Of a DNA stretch of 64,000 nucleotides, positions 38,049-46,071 are shown piece after piece. Location of the stretch: contig NZ_CP062159.1 of assembly GCF_014844035.1 (NCBI RefSeq), forward strand, positions 5,499,898 to 5,563,897, read 5' to 3'. The notes beneath the pieces were generated by a model. The model was not told where the DNA came from and did not search any database. It saw only the letters and a program-made list of their open reading frames with translations. The first letter of the stretch is position 1. Each line of letters opens with the position of its first letter. The stretch comes from Flavobacterium sp. MDT1-60. GTDB taxonomy: Bacteria > Bacteroidota > Bacteroidia > Flavobacteriales > Flavobacteriaceae. Made by a program: the position numbers and the translations under genes.

Positions 38049-39371
38049 ATGAAAAATTCAATAATGATGTTAAGTGCTGCACTAATGCTCGGCGGAGTTG
38101 CTCATGCTCAAAAAGTAGCTTTTGAAGAATACAATTTAGATAATGGTATGCATGTGATTTTGCATAACGATCCTTCTGCTCCGGTTGTCATTACGTCGGT
38201 AATGTATCATGTTGGATCAAAAGACGAGCGTCCGGACCGAACAGGTTTTGCGCATTTCTTTGAACATTTATTATTTGAAGGAACTCAAAATATCAAACGT
38301 GGTGAGTGGATGAAAATTGTTACTGCAAATGGCGGAGTTAACAACGCCAATACTTCTGACGACAGAACCTATTATTATGAAGTTTTTCCATCAAACAGTT
38401 TAGAGTTGGGTTTATGGATGGAATCTGAAAGATTAATGCATCCAATTATCAATAAAATTGGTGTCGATACGCAAAATGAAGTTGTAAAAGAAGAGAAAAG
38501 AATGCGTTACGATAATCAGCCTTATGGAAACATTTTGCCTGTTGTAAAGGAAAACATGTTTAAAAATCACCCGTATCGATGGACCACCATCGGTTCTATG
38601 AAAGATTTAGATGCTGCAACTTTGGAAGAATTTCAGGCTTTCAATAAAAAATTCTACACCCCGAATAATGCGGTTTTAGTAGTTGCAGGAGATTTTGATA
38701 AAACCAAAACCAAAGAATGGATTCAAAAATATTTTGGACCAATTCCGAAAGGCGAAGTGGTTAAAAAACAAACTTTTGTTGAAGAACCCATTAATAAAAC
38801 AATAAAAGCGACTTACGAGGATCCAAATATTCAGATTCCGATGGTGATTGCCTCTTACAGAACTCCATCAATGAAAACCAGAGATGCCAGGGTTTTAGAT
38901 TTAATATCTTCCTATTTAAGTGATGGAAAAAGTTCAAAATTGTACAAAAAAATAGTTGATGATAAAAAAATGGCACTTCAAATTGGTGCTGTAGGCTTTA
39001 GCCAGGAAGATTACGGAATGTACATTTTATATGGTTTACCAATGGGAACGTATACCATGGCTGACATTTTAAAAGAAATGGATGAAGAAATTGTAAAAAT
39101 CCAAACCGATTTGATTTCTGAAAAAGACTATGAAAAATTGCAAAATAAATTCGATAATAATTTTGTGAATGCAAATGCGACTGTAGAAGGAATTGCCGAA
39201 AATTTGGCTTCTTACTACTTACTTTATGGAGATGTAAATCTTATCAATACAGAAATTGATTTGTATCACTCTATAACAAGAGAAGAGATAAGAGAGGTTG
39301 CCAAGAAGTATCTAAATCCGAATCAACGTTTAGTTTTAGAATATGTTCCATCAACAAAAGTTCAAAATTAA
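38049..39371 (+). CDS. M16-family zinc peptidase, catalytic member
   Basis: A 440-residue pitrilysin-like peptidase with a signal peptide (MKNSIMMLSAALMLGGVAHAQ). The inverted zinc motif HFFEHLLFEGT (His-x-x-Glu-His) is intact and the downstream Glu ligand lies in EVVKEEKRM. The second half, from about GPIPKGEVV, is the paired M16 domain. It is followed after 12 bp by a second M16 protein lacking the motif, so the two probably form an alpha-beta heterodimer in the periplasm, as in other M16B pairs. Confidence 0.93.
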   Translation: MKNSIMMLSAALMLGGVAHAQKVAFEEYNLDNGMHVILHNDPSAPVVITSVMYHVGSKDERPDRTGFAHFFEHLLFEGTQNIKRGEWMKIVTANGGVNNANTSDDRTYYYEVFPSNSLELGLWMESERLMHPIINKIGVDTQNEVVKEEKRMRYDNQPYGNILPVVKENMFKNHPYRWTTIGSMKDLDAATLEEFQAFNKKFYTPNNAVLVVAGDFDKTKTKEWIQKYFGPIPKGEVVKKQTFVEEPINKTIKATYEDPNIQIPMVIASYRTPSMKTRDARVLDLISSYLSDGKSSKLYKKIVDDKKMALQIGAVGFSQEDYGMYILYGLPMGTYTMADILKEMDEEIVKIQTDLISEKDYEKLQNKFDNNFVNANATVEGIAENLASYYLLYGDVNLINTEIDLYHSITREEIREVAKKYLNPNQRLVLEYVPSTKVQN

Positions 39372-39383
39372 GAGCATCGAATT

Positions 39384-41432
39384 ATGAAAAAAATACATAC
39401 AGTTTTAATCCTTTTATTCCTAACTGGAATTATGCAAGCACAAGATCGTCCACAACCAAAACCAGGCAATTCACCAGTAGTCAACATCAAAAAACCACAA
39501 ACTTTTGTTTTGGCAAACGGCATGAAAGTTCTGGTGGTTGAAAATCATAAACTACCAAGAGTAAGTTTCAATCTTACTTTAGACAATGCTCCTTTTACTG
39601 AAGGAAGCAAAAAAGGTGTTGATGAATTAACCAGCAGTTTGATTGGAAACGGAACTAAAAAAACCACTAAAGAAGCTTTTAATGAGGAAATTGATTTTTA
39701 CGGCGCTAACATCAATTTTACTTCTCAAGGTGCATACGCAAGTTCACTTTCAAAATATTCAGGACGTGTTTTAGAACTTTTGTCCGAAGGTGCTTTGCAG
39801 CCAAACTTCACACAAGCAGAATTTGATAAAGAAAAAGCAAAATTACTTGAAGGACTTAAAGCAGATGAAAAAAGTGTTCCGGCGATTGCCAATCGTGTCG
39901 TTGATGTTTTAGCTTTTGGAAAAAATCATCCTGCGGGAGAATATCTTTCTGAAGAAACGGTTAAAAACGTAACCCTGGCTGATGTTCAGGCAAACTATGC
40001 TACTTATTTCGTTCCCGAAAATGCTTATTTAGTTATTATTGGTGACATTAAATTTAAAGAAACAAAAGAGGCAGTTGAAAAACTTTTTGGTGGATGGAAA
40101 AAACAAAACGCTCCAAAAAACGCTTATCCGGATCCTGTGAATGTTTCTAAACTTCAAATTGATTTTGTTGATGTTCCGAATGCGGTTCAATCTGAAATTT
40201 CATTGGTAAATACGGTAAATTTAAGAATGAGTGATCCTGATTTTTTCCCGGCTGTAATTGCAAATCAAATTTTGGGTGGTGATTTCAATAGTTATTTAAA
40301 CATGAATTTACGCGAAAAACACGCCTGGACTTACGGTGCAAGTTCAAGCATTGGAAGCGGAAAATATGTAACCAAATTCAAAGCCTCATCTGCTGTTAGA
40401 AATACCGTTACAGATAGTGCTGTGGTTCAATTTGTGGAAGAAATTAAAAGAATCAGAACTCAAAAAGTTTCTGAAGATGTATTAAAAAATGTAAAAGCCG
40501 GATATATTGGACGTTTTGTAATGCAGGTTGAAAAACCACAAGCAGTTGCGCGTTATGCATTGAACATCGAAACTGAAAAACTTCCGGCCGATTTCTACGA
40601 AAAATACATTCAGACCATAAATAAAGTTACTGCTGATGATATTTACCGCGTAGCTAACAAATATTTCCTTTTGGATAATATGCGAATTGTGATTGCCGGA
40701 AAAGGCTCCGACGTTATTCCTGGTTTAGAAAAACTTCAAATTCCGATTTTCTATTTTGACAAATATGGAAATTCAATTGAAAAACCAGTCATAAAAAAAG
40801 AAGCTCCAGCCGGAATTACTGCAAAAACAGTTTTTGAAAATTACCTTAAAGCCATTGGAGGAGAAAAAGCAGTTTCAGCCGTAAAAACATTGGCAATGAA
40901 CGGAACAACCACTGTTCCACAAGCTCCAGGACCTTTGACTTTTACTTCTAAATTAGATTCAAAAGGAAAAATGATGGTTTCACTTGCAATGGGAACGATG
41001 ACTTTAATGAAACAAGTGGTAAATGAAAAAGGTGCTTATATCGAACAGCAAGGACAACGCAAAAATCTTGAAGGCACCGATCTTGCCGAAATGAAAGCTA
41101 ATGCCGCTCCATTTGAAGAATTACAACTAAGCAAAAGAACCGATTTAAAAGTAGATGCAATCGAACCAATTAACGGAAGCGATGCTTATGCTATTAAAGA
41201 TGGGAAAACTACTTATTTCTATGATGTGAAATCAGGTTTAAAAGTAGCAGAATCTAAAGTTCGTGAACAAGGCGGGCAATCGTCAACTCAAATAACGAAT
41301 TTCAATGATTATAAAGAAGTAAAAGGCGTAAAAGTTCCTTTTAATTTAATTCAGAATGTTGGTTTTGAATTAGACATCAAAATGACTGATATTAAGATTA
41401 ATGAAGGAGTTTCTGACGTAGATTTTCTTTAG
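39384..41432 (+). CDS. M16-family non-catalytic subunit with C-terminal extension
   Basis: A 682-residue exported M16 homologue (signal MKKIHTVLILLFLTGIMQAQ). At the place of the zinc motif it has DELTSSLIGNGTKKTT, with no His-x-x-Glu-His, so it is expected to be inactive and to complete the substrate chamber of the upstream enzyme. Residues ~470-682 are an added domain (TVFENYLKAIGGEKAVSAVK, FYDVKSGLKVAESKV, VKVPFNLIQNV) that resembles outer-membrane-lipoprotein-sorting (LolA-like) folds. That likeness is by eye. Cotranscribed with the gene before it. Confidence 0.88.
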   Translation: MKKIHTVLILLFLTGIMQAQDRPQPKPGNSPVVNIKKPQTFVLANGMKVLVVENHKLPRVSFNLTLDNAPFTEGSKKGVDELTSSLIGNGTKKTTKEAFNEEIDFYGANINFTSQGAYASSLSKYSGRVLELLSEGALQPNFTQAEFDKEKAKLLEGLKADEKSVPAIANRVVDVLAFGKNHPAGEYLSEETVKNVTLADVQANYATYFVPENAYLVIIGDIKFKETKEAVEKLFGGWKKQNAPKNAYPDPVNVSKLQIDFVDVPNAVQSEISLVNTVNLRMSDPDFFPAVIANQILGGDFNSYLNMNLREKHAWTYGASSSIGSGKYVTKFKASSAVRNTVTDSAVVQFVEEIKRIRTQKVSEDVLKNVKAGYIGRFVMQVEKPQAVARYALNIETEKLPADFYEKYIQTINKVTADDIYRVANKYFLLDNMRIVIAGKGSDVIPGLEKLQIPIFYFDKYGNSIEKPVIKKEAPAGITAKTVFENYLKAIGGEKAVSAVKTLAMNGTTTVPQAPGPLTFTSKLDSKGKMMVSLAMGTMTLMKQVVNEKGAYIEQQGQRKNLEGTDLAEMKANAAPFEELQLSKRTDLKVDAIEPINGSDAYAIKDGKTTYFYDVKSGLKVAESKVREQGGQSSTQITNFNDYKEVKGVKVPFNLIQNVGFELDIKMTDIKINEGVSDVDFL

Positions 41433-41503
41433 GAAGATTCAAAGATACATAGGTTCAAAGTAACAAAGGTTATGAGTTGCTGAGATACTAAGATTTTTAG
41501 AGG

Positions 41504-41538
41504 CTTTGTCAAAGTTAAAACTTTGACAAAGTTTTTTT
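41504..41538 (+). terminator. Terminator after the M16 pair
   Basis: CTTTGTCAAAGTT (41504-41516) pairs perfectly with AACTTTGACAAAG (41519-41531), followed by seven Ts. Confidence 0.85.
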
Positions 41539-41551
41539 TATGCAGTTTTTT

Positions 41552-41616
41552 GTCAGGCTGACCGAAGTCGAAGCCTCGTTCCAATTGGAGCACCCCTCGA
41601 CTTCGCTCAGGGTGAC
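41552..41616. repeat. REP-like palindromic intergenic element
   Basis: GTCAGGCTGACCGAAGTCGA at one end mirrors TCGACTTCGCTCAGGGTGAC at the other, around a short centre. This GC-richer palindrome resembles the CTTCGCTCAGGGTGAC-type repeats common between genes in flavobacteria. Confidence 0.6.
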
Positions 41617-41623
41617 ATCTGCA

Positions 41624-41663
41624 AAACAAGAAAGGCTGTCAATTATGACAGCCTTTCTTGTTT
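41624..41663. terminator. Terminator of the 77-residue gene
   Basis: AAACAAGAAAGGCTGTC and its complement (17 bp each, ending 41663) lie 3 bp past the stop of the minus-strand small gene. Confidence 0.8.
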
Positions 41664-41665
41664 AA

Positions 41666-41899
41666 TCATTCAACATTTAAATAAGGATTTAGAATTTCTG
41701 CTAATTCATTCAACCAATAAAAGCCGTTTTCAAGATTTCTTTTATCAATCTCCAAGGTTTCACATTCTCGCATTAAGCTTAAAACAAGCATATAATTTAC
41801 TTGCCGAATTGTTTTTGCCATAAACTTAGCATCGACAGATTTGTTGAAAAAATCTGCTAATCTTAATTCTGTTTCTTTTGAAAGGGTGTTTGTACTCAT
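41666..41899 (-). CDS. Small hypothetical protein (77 residues)
   Basis: A 77-residue, mainly helical, acidic soluble protein (RLADFFNKSVDAKFMAKTIR, LEIDKRNLENGFYWLNELAE). I do not recognise the family. It has a terminator right after it and a strong promoter (42043-42076), so it is a real gene. The start codon sits in the inner copy of a 14-bp direct repeat; the outer copy is 123 bp upstream in the same frame, where it starts a 19-codon ORF that ends in TAA. The frame between them is otherwise open. See the insertion entry. Confidence 0.7.
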   Translation of the reverse strand: MSTNTLSKETELRLADFFNKSVDAKFMAKTIRQVNYMLVLSLMRECETLEIDKRNLENGFYWLNELAEILNPYLNVE

Positions 41900-42032
41900 A
41901 ATCTTAACTTTAGGGAATATAAAACCCGCATAGCTAAGGTGTCCTACGCTGTTAAGAAAGCGTTACGGTTGTTTCCAATACCGCCACCATACTACACGGG
42001 CAAATCTTTTTTCTGAGTTCATAATCTTAACT
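41896..42032 (-). mobile_element. 123-bp insertion flanked by 14-bp direct repeats (MITE-like?)
   Basis: TCATAATCTTAACT occurs at 41896-41909 and 42019-42032. Each copy contains the start codon of an ORF. The ~109 bp between them is GC-richer than its surroundings and folds on paper into an outer stem (CCCG..CGGG plus TAG..CTA), an inner GGTG/CACC stem and two hairpins (ACGCT/AGCGT and CGGT/ACCG). Removing one repeat and the insert would restore promoter, leader and the small gene. It may be a small mobile element with target duplication, or a duplicated start with a structured leader. Confidence 0.45.
41963..42022 (-). CDS. Trp-rich 19-residue leader ORF
   Basis: ATG at 42022, TAA at 41965-41963; the product would be MNSEKRFARVVWWRYWKQP. 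It is the first ORF after a full promoter (start about 14 nt from the predicted transcription start), so ribosomes should engage it. Four aromatic residues in five (WWRYW) and a stem immediately after the stop look attenuator-like, but the downstream gene has no visible tryptophan link. It may only be the random content of the inserted element. Confidence 0.3.
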   Translation of the reverse strand: MNSEKRFARVVWWRYWKQP

Positions 42033-42042
42033 ATTAGGATTC

Positions 42043-42076
42043 CAAAGATACCAAAAAAGAACGAAAATGATTACAA
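42043..42076 (-). promoter_or_regulatory. Promoter of the 77-residue gene
   Basis: On the minus strand TTG (42076-42074), a 23-bp spacer and TATCTTTG (42050-42043), a full consensus match at the upper spacing limit. Confidence 0.7.
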
Positions 42077-42200
42077 AATATATTTTATTAAATAAATATA
42101 TTCACAAAATCTATCTAGCTTAAAACTTTGACAATGCTTGTTTTATTGAAACAACACAAAACAACAAACTTAACGAAAATATTATTATGAAAATGATTGC

Positions 42201-42282
42201 CCTAGCCCCGATAGAAGTGGAAATCCTTTTGTGGCGGGGTTCGCCACAAAAGATTGAAACGGATAGCGGGATTAGCTCCTGA
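42201..42282. repeat. Structured ~80-bp intergenic repeat, copy 1
   Basis: Starts CCTAGCCCCGATAG and ends GGATAGCGGGATTAGCTCCTG. Its centre is a perfect hairpin with arms ATCTTTTGTGGCG-like: CTTTTGTGGCG / CGCCACAAAAG (42226-42251). A diverged inverted copy is at 49623-49706 with the same terminal blocks and a different central loop. I believe this type of element is frequent in Flavobacterium genomes (memory, not a search). Together with the insertion and A/T-rich sequence it fills 41900-42321. Confidence 0.6.
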
Positions 42283-42321
42283 AAAATATTAGAAACCCAA
42301 AAATCATTTCCCAACCAAAAA

Positions 42322-43188
42322 TTACTTCTTCGCAGACAAATAAACTCCAATCAAAATAATAAAGGCACCAAAAAACTGAATTGGCGTCAGCATTTCATTA
42401 TCCAATAATCCCCAGAAAAAGGCAACTATCGGAATTAAATACGTTACCGATGTTGCAAATACCGGCGAAGACATTTGGATCAATTTAAAGAACAATACAT
42501 TCGCAATTCCGGTTCCTAAAACTCCTAAAATCATTACAAAGAATATCGAATGCTGTGTGGCTTCAAAATTTATTCTTTGTGAAATATCAGTTGTACTTAA
42601 AATAATTAGCGCAGGTATTAGTAAAACAGCGAAGTTTCCTGTTGTAATACTCACTGAATTTAAATCAGACAAATACTTTTTAATCAAATTCACATTTATT
42701 GCATAACAAATAGTAGCAATTACCACCAAAACAACATAATAATAATTTTGTCCCGGATGTGCAGATGCGCCACTTAAAACCAAAAGCAAACAACCAACCA
42801 AACCAACAAAAACACCTAGAACCTGTCTTTTTTGAAACTGAATTCCGAAGATAAGAATTCCCAATACCAAAGTATTTAAAGGTGTTAACGAGTTTAAAAT
42901 AGCCACAATCGAGCTATCAACCTCAGTCTCTGCAATTGCAAATAGATAAGCAGGAGTAAAAGTTCCGAAAAGCGATGTTATAGCGACAAATTTCCATTGA
43001 CGAGGAGAAATTTTCTTTAAACTTTTAAACCCAACAACTAATAAAAATAAGGCTGCAAAAATAATTCGGAACGAACCAACCTGAACCGCAGTTAATCCAA
43101 CCAATCCTCTTTTAATTAAAATAAAAGAACTTCCCCAGATTAATGAAAGAACTATTAAATAAGCCCACTTTAATTGTTTTGCATCCAT
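42322..43188 (-). CDS. EamA/DMT-superfamily permease
   Basis: A 288-residue inner-membrane protein with ten predicted helices in two EamA repeats, e.g. LIVLSLIWGSSFILIKRGLV at the start of the first and FFVMILGVLGTGIANVLFF within the second. The C-terminus is short and charged (GVYLSAKK). Members export metabolites such as amino acids or purines; the substrate here cannot be assigned. Single gene, divergent from the HMA-domain lipoprotein. Length is typical. Confidence 0.92.
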   Translation of the reverse strand: MDAKQLKWAYLIVLSLIWGSSFILIKRGLVGLTAVQVGSFRIIFAALFLLVVGFKSLKKISPRQWKFVAITSLFGTFTPAYLFAIAETEVDSSIVAILNSLTPLNTLVLGILIFGIQFQKRQVLGVFVGLVGCLLLVLSGASAHPGQNYYYVVLVVIATICYAINVNLIKKYLSDLNSVSITTGNFAVLLIPALIILSTTDISQRINFEATQHSIFFVMILGVLGTGIANVLFFKLIQMSSPVFATSVTYLIPIVAFFWGLLDNEMLTPIQFFGAFIILIGVYLSAKK

Positions 43189-43246
43189 AAATAGTATTTT
43201 ACTACAAATTTGTAATAATTTTACGAACCGGCCGCTTCATTTTTAT

Positions 43247-43254
43247 TAATTTTG
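43247..43254 (+). promoter_or_regulatory. -7 promoter box of the HMA-domain lipoprotein
   Basis: TAATTTTG, exact TAnnTTTG, 31 bp before the ATG. No TTG is seen at the -33 distance. Confidence 0.5.
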
Positions 43255-43285
43255 CAACGAACTTATTGACAACTTAAACCCACAT

Positions 43286-43663
43286 ATGATGAAATTTACA
43301 AAAATAATAACAACACTGGCAATTGCAAGCTTAGTATTGGTAAGCTGCAAAAAAGAAGAAGATAAAAACTTAGCAAACATAAAAGCTGTAGAATCTCCAA
43401 AAGAACACAAAGCAATTGCTGCTGAAAATGTACAAACCGCAAGTTTTACAATCGAAGGAATGACTTGTGCGATGGGATGTGCAAAAACAATCGAAAAAGA
43501 ACTAACTAATCTTGACGGAGTAGAAAAAGCAACGGTTGATTTTGATAAAAAAACAGCCACTGTTGTATTTGACAAAACGGTTCAAAACCAAGAAAACCTA
43601 ACAAAAGTTGTTCAGGCAACCGGAGATGGAAAAACGTATAAAGTTTCGAATATAAAATCGTAA
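43286..43663 (+). CDS. Heavy-metal-associated (HMA) domain lipoprotein
   Basis: A 125-residue lipoprotein: lipobox VLVSC (Cys21), a charged linker (~22-50), then a single HMA ferredoxin-like domain (~52-120, FTIEGMTCAMGCAKTIEKEL, VDFDKKTATVVFD). The metal site is M-T-C-A-M-G-C, one residue longer than the classic MxCxxC. This spacing (Cys-x3-Cys) is found in periplasmic Bacteroidota relatives and may alter the metal or geometry. Probably binds copper or another soft metal at the envelope. Start may be 43286 or the adjacent ATG 43289. No transporter ATPase is nearby. Confidence 0.88.
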   Translation: MMKFTKIITTLAIASLVLVSCKKEEDKNLANIKAVESPKEHKAIAAENVQTASFTIEGMTCAMGCAKTIEKELTNLDGVEKATVDFDKKTATVVFDKTVQNQENLTKVVQATGDGKTYKVSNIKS

Positions 43664-43681
43664 TCAAAACGGTTTAAACAT

Positions 43682-43715
43682 AAAAACGGCGCTCAAATTG
43701 AACGCCGTTTTTTTT
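43682..43715. terminator. Bidirectional terminator
   Basis: AAAACGGCG-TC and GA-CGCCGTTTT pair between the convergent HMA-lipoprotein and gldD genes; it overlaps the end of gldD by two bases. Confidence 0.85.
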
Positions 43716-44274
43716 ATTTCCATTTCAATGTTTCCATTAATCGCTGCATATCATTCTTAATATAACTTGCAGCCGGCATAACCGAATCAAAATTAGGTTT
43801 AGCATAAAAATAAACAGATCCTGTTATAAAATGTTTTGTGCTGTCAGTCACATAAAATTGTGAGTTTGTTGCGGCATTTCCATCCACCTGATAAAACATT
43901 CCGTACACCTTTTTTTGTGGGTTAAAATACGGTTGTTCTAAAATATCATCCGCCTTGATTACATGTTCATAAGTTAGTTTTTGAGCATCTTTTAGCAATT
44001 TTACAATATCTCCATTTACCGGTTTATAAGTCAGGTAAATTGTAGCCTTCATTTTTGGATAGGTAATTGCAAAACCACAATCTTTTTCGCCTTTGATAGT
44101 AGCGGCATCATTCATCTCAAAAGTAAACGGACAATTATTTTCAAAATTAACATATTTTGCCTCAGGATAATCTAAGCGAAGAAAGCTCGCCGGCTTTGGT
44201 AAAACATCATCCTTACAGCTTACAATTGTTAATGTCAGCAAAATTAAAGCTATTGAAATTATTCTTTTAAGCAT
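43714..44274 (-). CDS. gldD: Gliding motility lipoprotein GldD
   Basis: A 186-residue lipoprotein (lipobox TIVSC, Cys20) required for gliding in F. johnsoniae, exact role unknown. Family features are LPKPASFLRLDYPEAKYVNF, CPFTFEMND and DCGFAITYPKMKATIYLTYK near the N-terminus and YFYAKPNFDSVMPAASYIKN at the end. It follows gldE with a 1-bp gap in the known gldE-gldD order. Length is normal. Confidence 0.94.
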   Translation of the reverse strand: MLKRIISIALILLTLTIVSCKDDVLPKPASFLRLDYPEAKYVNFENNCPFTFEMNDAATIKGEKDCGFAITYPKMKATIYLTYKPVNGDIVKLLKDAQKLTYEHVIKADDILEQPYFNPQKKVYGMFYQVDGNAATNSQFYVTDSTKHFITGSVYFYAKPNFDSVMPAASYIKNDMQRLMETLKWK

Positions 44275-44275
44275 T

Positions 44276-45571
44276 TTATTCTATTGTTACTTTTATTTGT
44301 TTTACTCGCTTTTTATCAACTGTTTCTATGGTAAAAACACAGTTCTCAAAAGCAATTTTTTGATCTTTTTTGGGGAAATTGCCTAAAATTTCTAAAATAA
44401 AACCTGCTAATGTTTCCGCTTCGCCTTTGTGAGATTCAAAAACATCTTCATTAACATCAACAATTCTATAGAAATCCTTCATGTTAATTTTCCCTTCAAA
44501 AAGAAAATTCTTTTCGTCGATTTGCGAGAAGTTCAAATTCTCATCATCAAACTCATCACTGATATCCCCCACTATCTCCTCAATAACATCTTCTAAAGAA
44601 ACCAATCCCGATGTTCCGCCGTATTCATCAACCACAATGGCCAAATGGCTTTTAAGACTCTGAAAATCCTTTAACAGATTGTCCAGTTTTTTATTTTCAG
44701 GAACAAAAAAAGCTTCTCTCATTAAAGTCGTCCATTCAAATTCTTCCTTATCAATATGCGGCAATAAATCCTTAACGAATAAAACGCCTTCGATCTGATC
44801 AATATTGTCGCGATAAATCGGAATTCTGGAAAATCCCTTTTCGATTATCTTCGGACAAATAGTGCCAAATGACTCTGATATTTCTAAACCAAAAATATCA
44901 ATCCTCGGACTCATAACCTGTTTTGTATCCGTATTCCCAAAGGAAACAATTCCTTCCAATATTTTTTGTTCATCCTTTGATGTTCCTTCAGAATCTGTAA
45001 GCTCAAGCGCCTGAGAAAGCTGGTTTATTGAAAAACTGTTTTTCTGTTTCCCTAATTTACGCTGCAAATATAACGTAACACTACGCATTGGCAAGCTTAT
45101 AGGCGAGAGTAATTTATCTAAAAATGAAATTGGATACGCTATCCATTTAGCGAATTTTATATTGTTTCTGCTTGCATAGACTTTAGGCAAAACTTCTGCA
45201 AATAACAAAATCAAAAACGTAACTAAGATTACTTCTAAAATGAATTTTAAAACTGGAGAACTGATATCATCAAAAATATTTTGTCCTATGAAGGAGAACA
45301 GAATTACGACGCCGATGTTTAAAAAATTATTGGCTACTAATAAGGTCGCTAAAAGTTTTTTGGGTTTATCTAAAAGATTAGAAATGATTTTCCCTTTTGA
45401 GTGATTGTTTTGTAAAGTCTCATCAATATCTTTTTGAGATAAAGAAAAAAGTGCTACTTCGGCACCTGAAACAATTGCCGATAGGAACAGCAAAATAAAT
45501 ATTCCGACAAAACCAATTATTAAATTGATGTCTAAAGTTGTAGTAAAAAACAAACTGGGCTCCGGGTCCAA
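44276..45571 (-). CDS. gldE: Gliding motility-associated protein GldE
   Basis: A 431-residue membrane protein of the CorC/HlyC-type family. The N-terminal DUF21 region has about four helices (~15-140, FVGIFILLFLSAIVSGAEVA). Two CBS domains follow (~210-330, VMSPRIDIFGL, GFSRIPIYRDNIDQIEGVLF, LAIVVDEYGGTSGLVSLEDV) and a CorC_HlyC transporter-associated domain closes it (~345-430). The role in gliding is partly redundant with GldD in F. johnsoniae. Probably transcribed with ssb upstream. Confidence 0.94.
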   Translation of the reverse strand: MDPEPSLFFTTTLDINLIIGFVGIFILLFLSAIVSGAEVALFSLSQKDIDETLQNNHSKGKIISNLLDKPKKLLATLLVANNFLNIGVVILFSFIGQNIFDDISSPVLKFILEVILVTFLILLFAEVLPKVYASRNNIKFAKWIAYPISFLDKLLSPISLPMRSVTLYLQRKLGKQKNSFSINQLSQALELTDSEGTSKDEQKILEGIVSFGNTDTKQVMSPRIDIFGLEISESFGTICPKIIEKGFSRIPIYRDNIDQIEGVLFVKDLLPHIDKEEFEWTTLMREAFFVPENKKLDNLLKDFQSLKSHLAIVVDEYGGTSGLVSLEDVIEEIVGDISDEFDDENLNFSQIDEKNFLFEGKINMKDFYRIVDVNEDVFESHKGEAETLAGFILEILGNFPKKDQKIAFENCVFTIETVDKKRVKQIKVTIE

Positions 45572-45594
45572 ATTAAAAAAGATTAGTTAAACAA

Positions 45595-46035
45595 TCAGAA
45601 AGGCAAGTCGTTTATAGGCAGGCTTTCGTTCGACGCATCAAAGTTAGTATTTTTTGTGGATTCCTGATCCTGATGTGGCTTATGATTTCCTGTTTCTTTT
45701 TTGGTAGTCAGGAAAGTAAACTCAGTAACCTGAATTTCGGTCGTATATTTCGTTGTGCCGTCTTCGGCTTGCCATTGACGAGATTTTATACGTCCTTCAA
45801 CATATATTTTATCGCCTTTCGATAAATATTTCTCACAGATTTCAGCCGCTTTATTGCGTACAACTAAATTATGCCATTCTGTTGAAGTTATTTTTTCGTT
45901 GGTCGTTTTGTTGATATATACTTCATTTGTAGCTAACTGAAAACGACCGATGCAGTTTCCTCCATCAAAATAATGCATTTTCACATCATCACCCAAATGG
46001 CCAATCAGCATTACCTTATTTAAAGTTCCGTTCAT
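45595..46035 (-). CDS. ssb: Single-stranded DNA-binding protein
   Basis: A 146-residue SSB with an OB-fold (1-105: NKVMLIGHLGDDVKMHYFDG, STEWHNLVVRNKAAEICEKY, LSKGDKIYVEGRIKSRQW). A flexible Gln/Asn-rich linker leads to a tip ending in DLPF, the usual site for partner binding. The ATG at 46035 has a -7 box 22 bp upstream. It lies between mutY and gldE on the same strand. Confidence 0.95.
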   Translation of the reverse strand: MNGTLNKVMLIGHLGDDVKMHYFDGGNCIGRFQLATNEVYINKTTNEKITSTEWHNLVVRNKAAEICEKYLSKGDKIYVEGRIKSRQWQAEDGTTKYTTEIQVTEFTFLTTKKETGNHKPHQDQESTKNTNFDASNESLPINDLPF

Positions 46036-46056
46036 AGTTTTTAGTGGTATTTACCC

Positions 46057-46064
46057 CAAAGATA
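46057..46064 (-). promoter_or_regulatory. -7 promoter box of ssb
   Basis: TATCTTTG on the minus strand, exact TAnnTTTG, lying between ssb and the mutY stop. Suggests ssb-gldE-gldD can be transcribed without mutY. Confidence 0.55.
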
Positions 46065-46071
46065 CATTTTT

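Noticed and set aside
41896..42022. Stop-codon readthrough or recoding joining the 19-codon ORF to the 77-residue protein
   Set aside because: The stop is TAA, not TGA, the intervening 21 codons look arbitrary, and the 14-bp direct repeats explain the shared frame (123 bp is a multiple of three) more simply.
41896..42032. Tryptophan-operon attenuator
   Set aside because: The peptide is Trp-rich, but the downstream gene is a small unknown protein and no T-run terminator alternative is visible in the leader.
41896..42032. Integron attC site
   Set aside because: The segment folds and has a GTTAAG core, but a correct GTTRRRY / RYYYAAC pair is not found at its ends and there is no integrase or cassette array in the window.
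42120..42350. 76-codon minus-strand ORF
   Set aside because: It overlaps the start-distal end of the permease gene and the structured repeat and has no family features.
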